Positions 6,557 to 15,267 of a DNA stretch of 64,000 nt are shown one piece after another; position 1 is the stretch's first letter, and each line of letters begins with the position of its first letter. A program made the position numbers and the translations under genes. Origin of the DNA: Frigoribacterium sp. CG_9.8. GTDB taxonomy: Bacteria; Actinomycetota; Actinomycetes; Actinomycetales; Microbacteriaceae. The notes below the pieces were generated by a model. That model did not search any database and was not told the DNA's origin. It was given only the letters and a program-made list of their open reading frames with translations. The stretch spans positions 248,001 to 312,000 of the forward strand of contig NZ_JADOVH010000001.1 in NCBI RefSeq assembly GCF_015751965.1, given 5' to 3'.

Positions 6557-7927
6557 ATGGGCCCGAACCAGGTTTCAGAGAATCTGCCGCAGGAAGTTCG
6601 TCGCGGCGGGAGCGGATCTCCGTCGCAGACACCGATGAAACGATCCCCGATCGCACGGTTCTTCGCGGTGCTCGGTCCGGGGTTGGTGACCGGTGCTGCT
6701 GATGACGATCCGTCGGGTATCGCGACCTATTCGCAGGCTGGCGCCATTTATGGGACCAGCATGCTGTGGACGGTCCCGTTAACGCTTCCGCTAATGATGG
6801 TCACCCAGGAAATCTGCGACCGGATGGCCCTAGCGACGGGCGAGAGTCTTGGTGCGCTGATCCGTCGCCGGTTCAGCCGCGGGCCACTGATCGCCATCGG
6901 CATTCTTCTGGTGGCGCTGATTGCTGCGAACTGTTTCAACTTGGCGGCGGACCTTAACGCCATCGGACAGGGCATGAACCTCCTCCACGCGGGACCGCCA
7001 TGGTTATGGAGTATCATCGCCGGCGTAGCGATTACCATCGCGGTCATCTTCGGGTCACTTGAGGTGATCGGGAAAATCTTCAAATGGTTGTGCATGGTCC
7101 TCATCGTTTACATCGGGGTCCTCTTTGTTTCCCATGTCAACTGGGGACAGGTCGGGCAGGGCCTGGTGGGTGCACAGTTGAAATTCACACCCGCTTACCT
7201 CGGTCTTGTTGTCGGAGTGCTGGGCACCACCATCTCCCCCTACATGTTCTTTTGGCAATCCGCGCAACGGATCGAAGAAATGCGCGCCGAAGACCGTGGC
7301 GGCAACACAGCACCCGCGCTGAAAGATCGGCCACCAGCTGAAGCCAAACGGCGACTGCGCAATGGGAAGGTAGACGTATTCACGGGGATGGCGTTCTCAG
7401 TGCTGATCATGTTCGCCATCATCGCCTCCTCCGCAGCAACCCTCGGCGCCCATCACAAGGCGGTCACCTCCGCAGCCCAAGCGGCCCAGGCATTGGAACC
7501 CATCGCGGGCAGCTACGCCGGGATCCTCTTTGCCCTCGGATTCATCGGCTCCGGAGTGCTCGCCGTCCCTGTCCTGGCCGCATCCGGGGCCGCAGGAATG
7601 GCTGGTTTACTCAACAAAAATTGGGGACTGGAGCGCAGCCCCCGACGTGCGCCCCTCTTCTACGGACTGCTGGGCGTTGGCATTGTTGCCGGAACCATCC
7701 TCAGCGTCGTGAGCACCAATCCCATCGGATTGCTGGTCCTCAGCGCAATCGTCAACGGCATCGCAGCCGGACCCTTCTTGGTGGTGATCATGCTCATCTC
7801 CCGCAACCGAAAAATCATGGGCGGTTACCGCAACGGGCGACTGGCCGCAACACTCGGCTGGGCCACCGCGGGCATCATGTGCATTGCCGGAGCCTATGGG
7901 GTGTGGTTCACCCTTGTCGGCGGCTAA
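6557..7927 (+). CDS. Nramp-family divalent metal transporter with non-canonical metal site
   Basis: A polytopic membrane protein of the Nramp superfamily, about 11 membrane segments, which moves divalent cations with protons. TM1 reads GAADDDPSGIATYSQAGA where canonical Mn/Fe Nramps have DPGN, and the TM6 equivalent reads TTISPYMFFWQ where canonical proteins have MPH. It therefore belongs to an Nramp-related subgroup whose metal ligands differ; Mg2+ or another ion is possible. A charged cytoplasmic insert (EEMRAEDRGGNTAPALKDRPP) follows TM6. ATG 6557 has ACGGA 8 bases upstream and is preferred; ATG 6635 and the open frame from 6392 are alternatives. The DUF1345 gene follows 100 bases downstream on the same strand. 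Confidence 0.85.
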   Translation: MGPNQVSENLPQEVRRGGSGSPSQTPMKRSPIARFFAVLGPGLVTGAADDDPSGIATYSQAGAIYGTSMLWTVPLTLPLMMVTQEICDRMALATGESLGALIRRRFSRGPLIAIGILLVALIAANCFNLAADLNAIGQGMNLLHAGPPWLWSIIAGVAITIAVIFGSLEVIGKIFKWLCMVLIVYIGVLFVSHVNWGQVGQGLVGAQLKFTPAYLGLVVGVLGTTISPYMFFWQSAQRIEEMRAEDRGGNTAPALKDRPPAEAKRRLRNGKVDVFTGMAFSVLIMFAIIASSAATLGAHHKAVTSAAQAAQALEPIAGSYAGILFALGFIGSGVLAVPVLAASGAAGMAGLLNKNWGLERSPRRAPLFYGLLGVGIVAGTILSVVSTNPIGLLVLSAIVNGIAAGPFLVVIMLISRNRKIMGGYRNGRLAATLGWATAGIMCIAGAYGVWFTLVGG

Positions 7928-8026
7928 CGGCCGCCGGTGTGTGTGCGTTTCCTAGACCCCACACAAAGAGAAGCGCACCTGCCACCGCACCCAAATCTGT
8001 GCAAGGCAAAAGGTATTGGAGAAGTA

Positions 8027-8692
8027 ATGGCACACTCGGACCGCATCCAGTCCACCACCCGCCGTCCGAACGTGAACCGGTGGCGTGTTGCCGCGATGCT
8101 GGCCGGCCTCATCGTTGTCGGGCTCGGCGTGGGGCTGACCGGCAACTGGGGCTATGCCCCGACGGCCGGGTGGGCCACTGCGTGCCTGATCTATCTGATC
8201 GCGGTGTGGCGAAGTGTGCACGACCTCGACGCGGCCGCGACATCCAAAAACGCCACCCGCGAAGACCCCAAACGCACCCTCAGCGACTTGCTCTTCGTCA
8301 TCGCGAGCATCGCAAGCCTCTTCGCCCTAGTCTTCGTCTTCGGGCAGGCCAAAGCAGCAACGGGACTTGGCAAAGATGTGATCGCCGGACTCGCGTTCCT
8401 CAGCGTGGTACTGTCCTGGCTGCTGGTTCACACCATTTACACCCTCCGCTACGCCGAGCTGTACTACAGCGGCGGCGACGGCGGAATCGACTTCAACCAG
8501 CCGGAACCACCGAAATACACGGACTTCGCCTACCTGTCCTTCACGGTCGGCATGACCTTCCAAGTCTCAGACACCAACATTCAAGACAGCCTCATCCGAT
8601 CGACAATCCTGCGTCACATGTTCTTGGCGTACTTATTCGGATCCGTCATCATCGCCGCCACCGTCAACCTCGTCGCCGGACTCGGAAACTAA
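8027..8692 (+). CDS. DUF1345-family membrane protein
   Basis: A 221-residue protein with five or so hydrophobic segments. It carries the family's typical central block (LLVHTIYTLRYAELYY) and the motif PKYTDFAYLSFTVGMTFQVSDT near the C-terminus, which is diagnostic for DUF1345. Function unknown. ATG 8027 has a good GGAGAAG site two bases upstream of the optimum, so the longer frame from 7937 is rejected. It lies 100 bases after the Nramp-type gene on the same strand and may be cotranscribed. Confidence 0.85.
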   Translation: MAHSDRIQSTTRRPNVNRWRVAAMLAGLIVVGLGVGLTGNWGYAPTAGWATACLIYLIAVWRSVHDLDAAATSKNATREDPKRTLSDLLFVIASIASLFALVFVFGQAKAATGLGKDVIAGLAFLSVVLSWLLVHTIYTLRYAELYYSGGDGGIDFNQPEPPKYTDFAYLSFTVGMTFQVSDTNIQDSLIRSTILRHMFLAYLFGSVIIAATVNLVAGLGN

Positions 8693-8851
8693 AACGGGAC
8701 ACAATCCTTCCGCCCCAGCAACGATTGCGTATCGCGAAAACGCGCCAGATGACAGCGGACAGTTGATGTTTTGACATGCGCGGGTAACACACCCATCGGG
8801 CGACTGGGCAGGTTCGATTTCCTGAGCTCACCCCCACCACGCCCCACCGGG

Positions 8852-8879
8852 CGCCCGTCAGCGGGACGTTCAGCGACGC
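8852..8879 (+). repeat. Junction hairpin motif, copy j
   Basis: CGCCCGTCAGCGGGACGTTC followed by AGCGACGC. Core preserved, arms weaker than in copies e-h. Confidence 0.45.
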
Positions 8880-8920
8880 AGCTCGAGCGCGAAAGCAGCC
8901 GGCGCGATACGGCCGACGAG

Positions 8921-8951
8921 GTGTGTCACAGGGGAACAATCAGCGGGCTGT
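8921..8951 (+). repeat. Junction hairpin motif, copy h
   Basis: GTGTGTCACAGGGGAACAAT followed by CAGCGGGCTGTG. Arms CACAG/CTGTG with 16 bases between them. The left flank (CGACGAG) resembles that of copy i. Confidence 0.6.
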
Positions 8952-9071
8952 GCCATTGCGATGAATGCGAGTTGGACGGTGTTGCTGTGGTGTCTGGCCA
9001 CTGAATTTGGAATCGTCGTCGCACCCCTCGGGACCTGCGCTTTCCCAAATGGAAACCAGCCACTCGGGTGG

Positions 9072-9881
9072 CTAGTCCAGCCGCCCATAGCGCGCCCGGG
9101 CGCCGAGGTATAGTCCATACGCGATCAGTCCCACCCCAACGGCAATGAGGATGGTCACGCCGAATGGCAACGAGGCGAGTGATTTGAGGGCGCCATCCAT
9201 GCCACTCGCCTTTGACGTGTCGAGTGTGAATGCGGCTGCCACAAAGAGAATGCCAACCACCGCAAGAATGATTCCTTTCGCGATGTAGCCGACCACACCC
9301 AGCAGTACCACTACTCGCCCTAGTGAGCCCGACGGCGGGGTGAGGTCTTTCTCGAACTTCTTGGTCACACCCCGCACCACGAAGAACACGCCGATGCTAA
9401 CAATTGCAAGCCCAACCACCAACAGCACGAACACCCCGCCGGGCTTTGCGAGGAGTTGATCGCTCGCGCTCTTGCTGCTGCTAGCCGAACTCTTGGACCC
9501 CCCGAGCGCGAAAGTCAGCGCAGTGACTCCGACCGCCACGTACACCACCGCCTTGCCGAACTCCGACAACCGCTTGCCCCAACGCTTCTTCGCGTCAGAA
9601 TCTCGAACGAGAAACCCCGACACGATCTGCCAGAGCCCCAATGCAAACAGGCCGACCGTGATCACCCAGAGGAGCGCAATACCAACGGGGTTCGAGGCAA
9701 GCTCCGAAAGCGCACCTGACTGGTCGGCTTCTGCCCCGCCGCCGCCCACCGCCACCGAGATCGCGATGGCACCGATCAGCACGTGCAAGAGACCGTTCAC
9801 CGCGTAGCCGAGCCGGGCGAGCAACTTCAGTGCTGTGCTATTCCGGGCCGCGCCAGCGACCTTCGTCGCAGATCCGCTCAT
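9072..9881 (-). CDS. DUF1206-family membrane protein
   Basis: A 269-residue integral membrane protein made of three tandem two-helix repeats, each with a glycine/tyrosine opening (ARLGYAVNGLLHVLIGAIA, EFGKAVVYVAVGVTAL, VVGYIAKGIILAVVGILF). This triple repeat is characteristic of DUF1206. Function unknown. A Ser/Lys-rich linker (GSKSSASSSKSASDQ) follows the fourth helix. It is a single gene, convergent with DUF1345 and divergent from the downstream oxidoreductase. Confidence 0.88.
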   Translation of the reverse strand: MSGSATKVAGAARNSTALKLLARLGYAVNGLLHVLIGAIAISVAVGGGGAEADQSGALSELASNPVGIALLWVITVGLFALGLWQIVSGFLVRDSDAKKRWGKRLSEFGKAVVYVAVGVTALTFALGGSKSSASSSKSASDQLLAKPGGVFVLLVVGLAIVSIGVFFVVRGVTKKFEKDLTPPSGSLGRVVVLLGVVGYIAKGIILAVVGILFVAAAFTLDTSKASGMDGALKSLASLPFGVTILIAVGVGLIAYGLYLGARARYGRLD

Positions 9882-10456
9882 CCCCCCACCCTACCGAGTC
9901 CTCTCTCTAGGGCGTAAGAGCGCGGTGAACGAGGTGTGTCACAAGGGAACCTCCACCGGGCACTTTCCCGGCCTAAATCCTGACTTTCCACCAGAAAGAA
10001 AACGGCACGAAATCAGGGACGGTCCACAATAGTCAGAAGAATCATCTTTTCACCCGACTTCGGGGGGAAGCACGCATCGATAACGGCTCGGAGGGGGCTG
10101 GGTGCCCGCAGGAGGGATGGTGACCGGATACTCCCTCCATCGCCCGGATCGCCAAGCTGACCTTTCCCAGGCGTCTCACATAGCCCGCCCGGATGGAATT
10201 CTCACTCGGGTACCTCATACGCAACAGCGTGCGGACTCGATCGTGCTGCTTGCGGCGAACGCCGTTCACGGCTGGTTTCACGATTTGAACAATTCGGATG
10301 GCGAAAAGTGCCGTTTCGAGGAGATGGGGTCTGCAACAAAGGCCTCATCGGAAGCGCCCATTTCAGACAACCCCGACAACAGAGAATGAGGGGCGAAGGT
10401 CTCGCGCTGCATGCCGCGCCGAAATTGCGGCTGGTGCCCTGCTAGATTCTCGTCTC
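9882..10456. other. 575-bp gap between DUF1206 and the Gfo/Idh/MocA gene
   Basis: Contains junction hairpin copy i near its left end. Short frames on both strands (10042-10281 minus, 10102-10389 plus) have no supporting motif or ribosome-binding site; they could be decayed coding sequence. The frame from 10298 is open into the oxidoreductase, but its first 53 codons do not resemble the family. Confidence 0.5.
9934..9963 (+). repeat. Junction hairpin motif, copy i
   Basis: GTGTGTCACAAGGGAACCTC followed by CACCGGGCAC. Outer GTG/CAC arms. The last copy seen moving rightward in the window. Confidence 0.6.
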
Positions 10457-11479
10457 ATGACTCTTGATCCGGCACCGGTGACCCCCGTACCGAACCCGCT
10501 CACGCCGATCCGCTGGGGAATCCTCGGTACCGGTTTCATCGCGCACCTCCAGACTGCCGACTTGCTTGGTTGTGGCTTCACAGTGGCCGCCGTCGGGTCA
10601 CGATCTCAGGGCACAGCGGATGCTTTCGCCGCGGAGTTTGCTATCCCCACCGCGCACGGAAGCTACGAGGCGCTGGTGGCTGACCCTGACGTCGATGCGA
10701 TCTACATTTCGACTCCCCATCCGTTTCATGCCGAGAATGCGTTGCTCGCATTAGGGGCGGGCAAACACGTGCTGGTCGAAAAGGCATTCACCCTCACCGC
10801 GCGTGAGGCTCTGGCGGTTGTCGAGGCGGGCGAGGCTGCCGGACTGGTGGTGATGGAGGCGATGTGGACCCGTTTTCTGCCGCACATGCTGCGCATCCGC
10901 GAGATCATCGCCGCAGGAACCCTCGGCGACGTTCGCACGCTCATCGCCGACCATAACCAGGACTTGCCCAAAGATCCGCTGCACCGCCTGAATAATCCCG
11001 CCCTCGGAGGCGGCGCGCTGCTCGATCTCGGCATCTACCCTGTGTCGTTCGCATTCGACCTTTTCGGCACGCCGACGGCGGTGGCGGCGCTGGCGACGAA
11101 GACCGCGACCGGAGTTGACCGGCAGACCGCGATTCTGCTCGGGTTCGACGACGGTCGCCAAGCCGTGCTGCATTCGGCTCTCGACACTGCGGGATCGAAC
11201 ACTGCGGTGATCATCGGCACCGAAGGGCGGATCGAGGTGGATGCCGTCTGGTACTCGCCCACTACTTTCACGGTCTTCGATGCGGCTGGCCAGGTGATCG
11301 AGCGCTTCGACACCCCGGTCGCGCATCGGGGAATGCAGTTTCAGGCGTGGGAGTTCGAGCGCCGAATCCGCGAGGGCGACCACAGCCCTGCCATGCTTCC
11401 CGCCCGGGAAAGTGTGCGCGTCATGGAGACTCTCGACGCGGTGCGCGCCCAGATCGGGCTCTCATACCCCGGCGAATAG
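10457..11479 (+). CDS. Gfo/Idh/MocA-family NAD(P)-dependent oxidoreductase
   Basis: A 340-residue sugar/inositol-type dehydrogenase. The N-terminal Rossmann fold has IRWGILGTGFIAHLQTADL; the central block DAIYISTPHPFHAENALLALGAGKHVLVEKAFTLT-like region has the family's EK motif with Ala in place of Pro. The C-terminal half (LGGGALLDLGIYPVSFAFDLFG) is the substrate-binding sheet. The substrate is not identifiable. ATG 10457 lies in a TAGATT-containing context without a ribosome-binding site, consistent with a leaderless transcript. Confidence 0.88.
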   Translation: MTLDPAPVTPVPNPLTPIRWGILGTGFIAHLQTADLLGCGFTVAAVGSRSQGTADAFAAEFAIPTAHGSYEALVADPDVDAIYISTPHPFHAENALLALGAGKHVLVEKAFTLTAREALAVVEAGEAAGLVVMEAMWTRFLPHMLRIREIIAAGTLGDVRTLIADHNQDLPKDPLHRLNNPALGGGALLDLGIYPVSFAFDLFGTPTAVAALATKTATGVDRQTAILLGFDDGRQAVLHSALDTAGSNTAVIIGTEGRIEVDAVWYSPTTFTVFDAAGQVIERFDTPVAHRGMQFQAWEFERRIREGDHSPAMLPARESVRVMETLDAVRAQIGLSYPGE

Positions 11480-11498
11480 GCCCGGTTACTATTAATGG

Positions 11499-13178
11499 GT
11501 GAATGACGCGCAGGATCCGCAGCCCGCACAGGTGCCGATCGATCCTTCTACCGCGCTGCCGGCGCAGCCCACGCGGCCCACGCAGGCGCCCCTCCCAGTG
11601 CCCCTCTCAGTGCCCCCCTCAGTGCCCCTGAATCGGCGGGAGGCGCGTGAGTTCGAGAAATCGGGCCAGGTGGCCGAAACTACTCCGGTGATCTTTACGT
11701 CTGCCGAGCAGCCGACGCAGTTGCTCGCGACCGCTTCGCGAAACGAAGAATTCGAAGTTGCAACGCCCTTCGCCTCCCGTGGCGGCATTTTTGCCCTGGT
11801 TGCGAAGCATCCGAATGCCTGGCTGTTCTCCGCGCTCGGCGTGGCCTTCGTGCTCTTGGCCACCGGATCGGTCGTCGCCGGTGTGGCCGTTGGGTCGACC
11901 CGGGCGGATGCTTCGGCCCCCGGCCCCGCGGCGACCACGAGTGCGACCCCCGCACCGACCCGGCCCGTGCCTGCCGCGATCGCTGCCGCTACAACGCTTC
12001 GCACCTGCTCGGTGGCAGCACCTGCCTCCGATCCGAACCTGGCCTCCTTTCAGGCCTCGGTGATCAATGTGGCCACCGGTGAGGTGCTGTTCGATCGCGC
12101 GGGTGCGACGCCCTCCCCCACCGCGAGCGTGCTCAAGACTCTCACTGCCGCCGCCGCACTCAACGTGCTCGGCCCCGACTATCAGATTTCGACAAAAGTA
12201 TATTCCGGCGCTACGCCGGGCACTGTGGTGCTTGTCGGAGGTGGTGACCCCACGCTGAGCGCGCTGCCATCCGGTCAGGAGAGCGTGTATCGCGGCGCGC
12301 CTAAGCTGAGCGACCTGGCCGCCCAGGTGCAGGCGAAGAGCACCGTTCCGATCACCGATATTGTGCTGGATTCGAGCTTCTGGGACCCGAGCGACAAATG
12401 GGATCCGAGCTGGGACCGCAGTGAACAGTCCAAGGGATCCCAGCCAGAGGTGACCGCCCTTACCGTCGATGGAGGGCGCGCGGATCCCCGGGTGCAGGAC
12501 AGCCAGCGCAGCAGCGAACCGATCGCGGATGCGGGCGCCGCTTTCGCCGCTGAACTCGGCATCTCCGGTACGGAGCGCATCACCACCGGAACTGCCCCGA
12601 CCGGTGCAACCCTCCTCGGCGAAGTAAAGTCCCAGCCGGTGCGGGCACTGGTCGCGTACATGCTGCCGGTCTCCGACAACACCCTTGGCGAATACCTGGC
12701 ACGGCAGACCTCGAAGGTTGCGGGCAACACCGGATCCGCAGCCTCCCTCGCGAAGGTGATACCGACCGCCCTCGCAAAATTTGGTCTGTCGACGGACGGA
12801 ATGACCATCCGCGACGGATCGGGGCTCAGTGACAAAAACGCGGTGCCCGCCGCATTCGTTGCGCAACTGATGGCGAAGGTGTCGGCCGGCCAGCAGAATC
12901 TGAATCTCGTCTATGACGCGCTGCCGATCTCTGGAAAGACCGGAACTCTCACCAACCGCTTCACCGGGGCAAACGCGGGCGCCCGCGGTGCAATCAACGC
13001 GAAGACCGGCTGGATTGCGACCGAGAATTCCCTCGCTGGTGTCGTGCACGCCACAGACGGCGCAACCCTGGCCTTTGCGTTATATGCGCTTGGAGCCGTC
13101 AACAACCGCACCATCGCGGCGCTGGACACCATCACAACAGCACTGTTCACCTGCGGCAACAACCTCTCGAATAACTGA
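11499..13178 (+). CDS. dacB: D-alanyl-D-alanine carboxypeptidase/endopeptidase (PBP4, peptidase S13)
   Basis: A penicillin-binding protein that trims peptidoglycan cross-links outside the cell. It has all three active-site motifs of the S13 family: SVLK (Ser210 nucleophile, Lys213), SDN (392-394) and KTG (480-482). A cytoplasmic Pro/Val/Ala-rich N-terminus of about 100 residues precedes one membrane anchor (about 107-133), and a Pro/Thr-rich linker joins it to the extracellular domain. GTG 11499 is the only in-frame start near the previous gene. It ends 3 bases before pncA, and the run dacB-pncA-gabD-methyltransferase is probably one operon. Confidence 0.93.
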   Translation: MNDAQDPQPAQVPIDPSTALPAQPTRPTQAPLPVPLSVPPSVPLNRREAREFEKSGQVAETTPVIFTSAEQPTQLLATASRNEEFEVATPFASRGGIFALVAKHPNAWLFSALGVAFVLLATGSVVAGVAVGSTRADASAPGPAATTSATPAPTRPVPAAIAAATTLRTCSVAAPASDPNLASFQASVINVATGEVLFDRAGATPSPTASVLKTLTAAAALNVLGPDYQISTKVYSGATPGTVVLVGGGDPTLSALPSGQESVYRGAPKLSDLAAQVQAKSTVPITDIVLDSSFWDPSDKWDPSWDRSEQSKGSQPEVTALTVDGGRADPRVQDSQRSSEPIADAGAAFAAELGISGTERITTGTAPTGATLLGEVKSQPVRALVAYMLPVSDNTLGEYLARQTSKVAGNTGSAASLAKVIPTALAKFGLSTDGMTIRDGSGLSDKNAVPAAFVAQLMAKVSAGQQNLNLVYDALPISGKTGTLTNRFTGANAGARGAINAKTGWIATENSLAGVVHATDGATLAFALYALGAVNNRTIAALDTITTALFTCGNNLSNN

Positions 13179-13181
13179 TCC

Positions 13182-13784
13182 ATGACCCGCGCGCTCTTCA
13201 TCATCGATGTTCAGAACGACTTCACCGAGGGTGGTGCCCTCGGCGTCGAGGGTGGGGCCGCGGTTGCAGCGGGCATTACGCGCTACCTGGCGCAGCATCC
13301 GGATCGCTATGACACGGTATTTGCCTCGCGCGACTGGCACGATGGCGACAATGACAACGGCGGCCACTTCGCCACAGGTCCCTTGGGCGCGCCGAATGCC
13401 CCGGACTTCGTCACCACCTGGCCGGTGCACTGCGTGGCTGGCACGACCGGGGCCGAGTACCACCCGGCGCTCACCCTTTCGGCGGTGACGGTGGGGGTGC
13501 GTAAGGGTCAGGGTCGCCCTGCCTACTCGATCTTCGAGGGGGTGACGGACGATGGCGAGTCGCTGCTGCAGAAGCTCGATGGCTTCGGTGTCGACGAGGT
13601 GCACGTCGTGGGCATCGCCACCGATTACTGCGTGCTCGCCTCAGCGCTGGATGCGGTGGCGGCTGGCCGAACCGTTCGAGTTCTCAACGACCTTATTGCG
13701 GGGGTCGATCCCGTTTCGAGCGCCCTCGCTCTCACCCGGCTGGCGGCGGCCGGCGTGCGGATCGAAAGCTCGGCACAAAACTAG
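13182..13784 (+). CDS. pncA: Nicotinamidase (isochorismatase family)
   Basis: Hydrolyses nicotinamide to nicotinate for NAD salvage. The 200-residue protein has the triad Asp9 (FIIDVQNDF), Lys108 (VRKGQG) and Cys150 (VVGIATDYCV). Metal ligands are suggested by Asp51 and His53 in ASRDWHDGD and by WPVHCVAGT, which together mark nicotinamidases rather than other isochorismatase-like proteins. It starts 3 bases after the dacB stop codon and gabD starts 10 bases after it, so cotranscription is likely. Confidence 0.9.
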   Translation: MTRALFIIDVQNDFTEGGALGVEGGAAVAAGITRYLAQHPDRYDTVFASRDWHDGDNDNGGHFATGPLGAPNAPDFVTTWPVHCVAGTTGAEYHPALTLSAVTVGVRKGQGRPAYSIFEGVTDDGESLLQKLDGFGVDEVHVVGIATDYCVLASALDAVAAGRTVRVLNDLIAGVDPVSSALALTRLAAAGVRIESSAQN

Positions 13785-13794
13785 ACTTGAGCTT

Positions 13795-15267
13795 ATGAGT
13801 GCGATCTCCGAATCCGACCTGCTGTCCCGTGTGCCCGACCGACTCTTTATCGGCGGAGAGTGGGTGGAATCCACCTCGGGGCGGTCGATCGAGGTGGTGG
13901 ACCCCTCGACCGGGCTGGTGATCAAGACCATCGCAGACGCATCCATTGCCGACGGCGCACGGGCCATGGATGCTGCCGTCGCCGCCCAGGACTCGTGGGC
14001 GGCGACCGCGCCACGGGTGCGCGGCGAGATCCTGCGCAGAGCGTTCGATCTCCTGCAGGAACGGGCCGAGGATTTCGCTCTACTGATGACTCTCGAGATG
14101 GGGAAGCCGCTCGCCGAATCGCGCGGTGAAGTCACCTACGGCGGTGAGTTTCTTCGCTGGTTCAGCGAGGAGGCGGTGCGGATCGGTGGCCACTACGGGG
14201 TGAATCCCGAGGGTACCGGGCGCATGTTCGTCACCCGCTTCCCGGTCGGGCCCTCATTTCTCATCACTCCGTGGAACTTCCCGCTCGCGATGGCGACCCG
14301 CAAAATCGCGCCGGCAATCGCGGCGGGGTGCACCGCGGTGGTGAAGCCGGCTGAACTCACTCCGCTCACCACCCTGTACTTTGCGAAGCTCCTCGAGGAG
14401 TCCGGACTGCCGAAGGGCGTGCTGAACATCATCACGACCTCGACCTCTGGCGAGGTCTCGGCGCCGATCATCGCGGATCCACGCCTGCGCAAGCTCAGTT
14501 TCACCGGGTCGACTCCCGTGGGGGTCCGCCTGCTCAAACAGGCCGCAGACAACGTGCTGCGCACCTCGATGGAGCTCGGCGGCAATGCTCCATTCCTGGT
14601 GTTCGAGGATGCCGACCTCGACGCCGCCGTTGACGGCGCCATGATCGCCAAGTTCCGTAACATCGGCCAGGCGTGCACGGCGGCGAACCGGTTCATCGTG
14701 CACGAGTCCATCGCTGAGGAGTTCGCCGAAAGGGTGACCGCACGTGTCAGTGCCCTGACAATCGGGCGCGGAACCGAAGTGGGTGTGTCCATCGGGCCGC
14801 TCATCAATGCGGGTGCTGTCGCCAAGGCGAAGACCCTGGTGGACGACGCGGTGGCGCGCGGGGCGACCGTGCTTACCGGTGGTGCACCCGTTGGCCGCGA
14901 CGGAACTTTCTTCGCGCCGACCGTGATCATCGGCGTGACGCCCGGCAGCGACATCCTGCACGAGGAGATCTTCGGGCCGGTGCTGTCGATTACGACCTTC
15001 ACCGACGAGGCGGATGCGGTGGCCAAGGCCAACGACACCCAGTACGGCCTGGTGAGCTACGCCTTCACGCGCGATCTCGCCCGCGGACTTCGACTGATCG
15101 ACAGCATCCAGACCGGAATGATGGGGCTCAACGTCGGGGTCGTCTCCAACGCGGCGGCACCCTTCGGCGGAGTCAAGCAGTCCGGCCTCGGCCGCGAGGG
15201 CGGCACCGTCGGTATCGATGAGTACCTCGAGACGAAATACGTGCTCGCGCCACACACGGTCGCGTGA
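13795..15267 (+). CDS. gabD: NAD(P)-dependent succinate-semialdehyde dehydrogenase
   Basis: A 490-residue aldehyde dehydrogenase closest to the GabD group by its FITPWNFPLAMATRKIAPAIAAG-type region, general base Glu260 (SMELGGNAP) and nucleophile Cys294 (IGQACTAANRF). It also has the typical C-terminal GVKQSGLGREGG and EYLETKYV. It oxidises succinate semialdehyde to succinate in GABA breakdown; related aldehydes are possible. ATG 13795 fits the family N-terminus; the open frame from 13552 is just overlap with pncA. Its stop codon overlaps the GTG of the next gene. Confidence 0.92.
   Translation: MSAISESDLLSRVPDRLFIGGEWVESTSGRSIEVVDPSTGLVIKTIADASIADGARAMDAAVAAQDSWAATAPRVRGEILRRAFDLLQERAEDFALLMTLEMGKPLAESRGEVTYGGEFLRWFSEEAVRIGGHYGVNPEGTGRMFVTRFPVGPSFLITPWNFPLAMATRKIAPAIAAGCTAVVKPAELTPLTTLYFAKLLEESGLPKGVLNIITTSTSGEVSAPIIADPRLRKLSFTGSTPVGVRLLKQAADNVLRTSMELGGNAPFLVFEDADLDAAVDGAMIAKFRNIGQACTAANRFIVHESIAEEFAERVTARVSALTIGRGTEVGVSIGPLINAGAVAKAKTLVDDAVARGATVLTGGAPVGRDGTFFAPTVIIGVTPGSDILHEEIFGPVLSITTFTDEADAVAKANDTQYGLVSYAFTRDLARGLRLIDSIQTGMMGLNVGVVSNAAAPFGGVKQSGLGREGGTVGIDEYLETKYVLAPHTVA

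Larger units (their letters stand above)
8693..9071. other. 379-bp gap with two junction hairpin copies
   Basis: Lies between the convergent DUF1345 and DUF1206 genes. Short frames exist on both strands (for example 8771-9004 plus) but have no ribosome-binding site or recognisable family. The only structure I see is hairpin copies j and h. Confidence 0.5.

Noticed and set aside
8771-9004. 77-codon plus-strand frame in the DUF1345-DUF1206 gap
   Set aside because: No ribosome-binding site or recognisable family, and it overlaps two hairpin motif copies.
10042-10389. Short frames on both strands before the Gfo/Idh/MocA gene
   Set aside because: No motif, no start signal and incompatible overlapping frames; at most decayed coding sequence.
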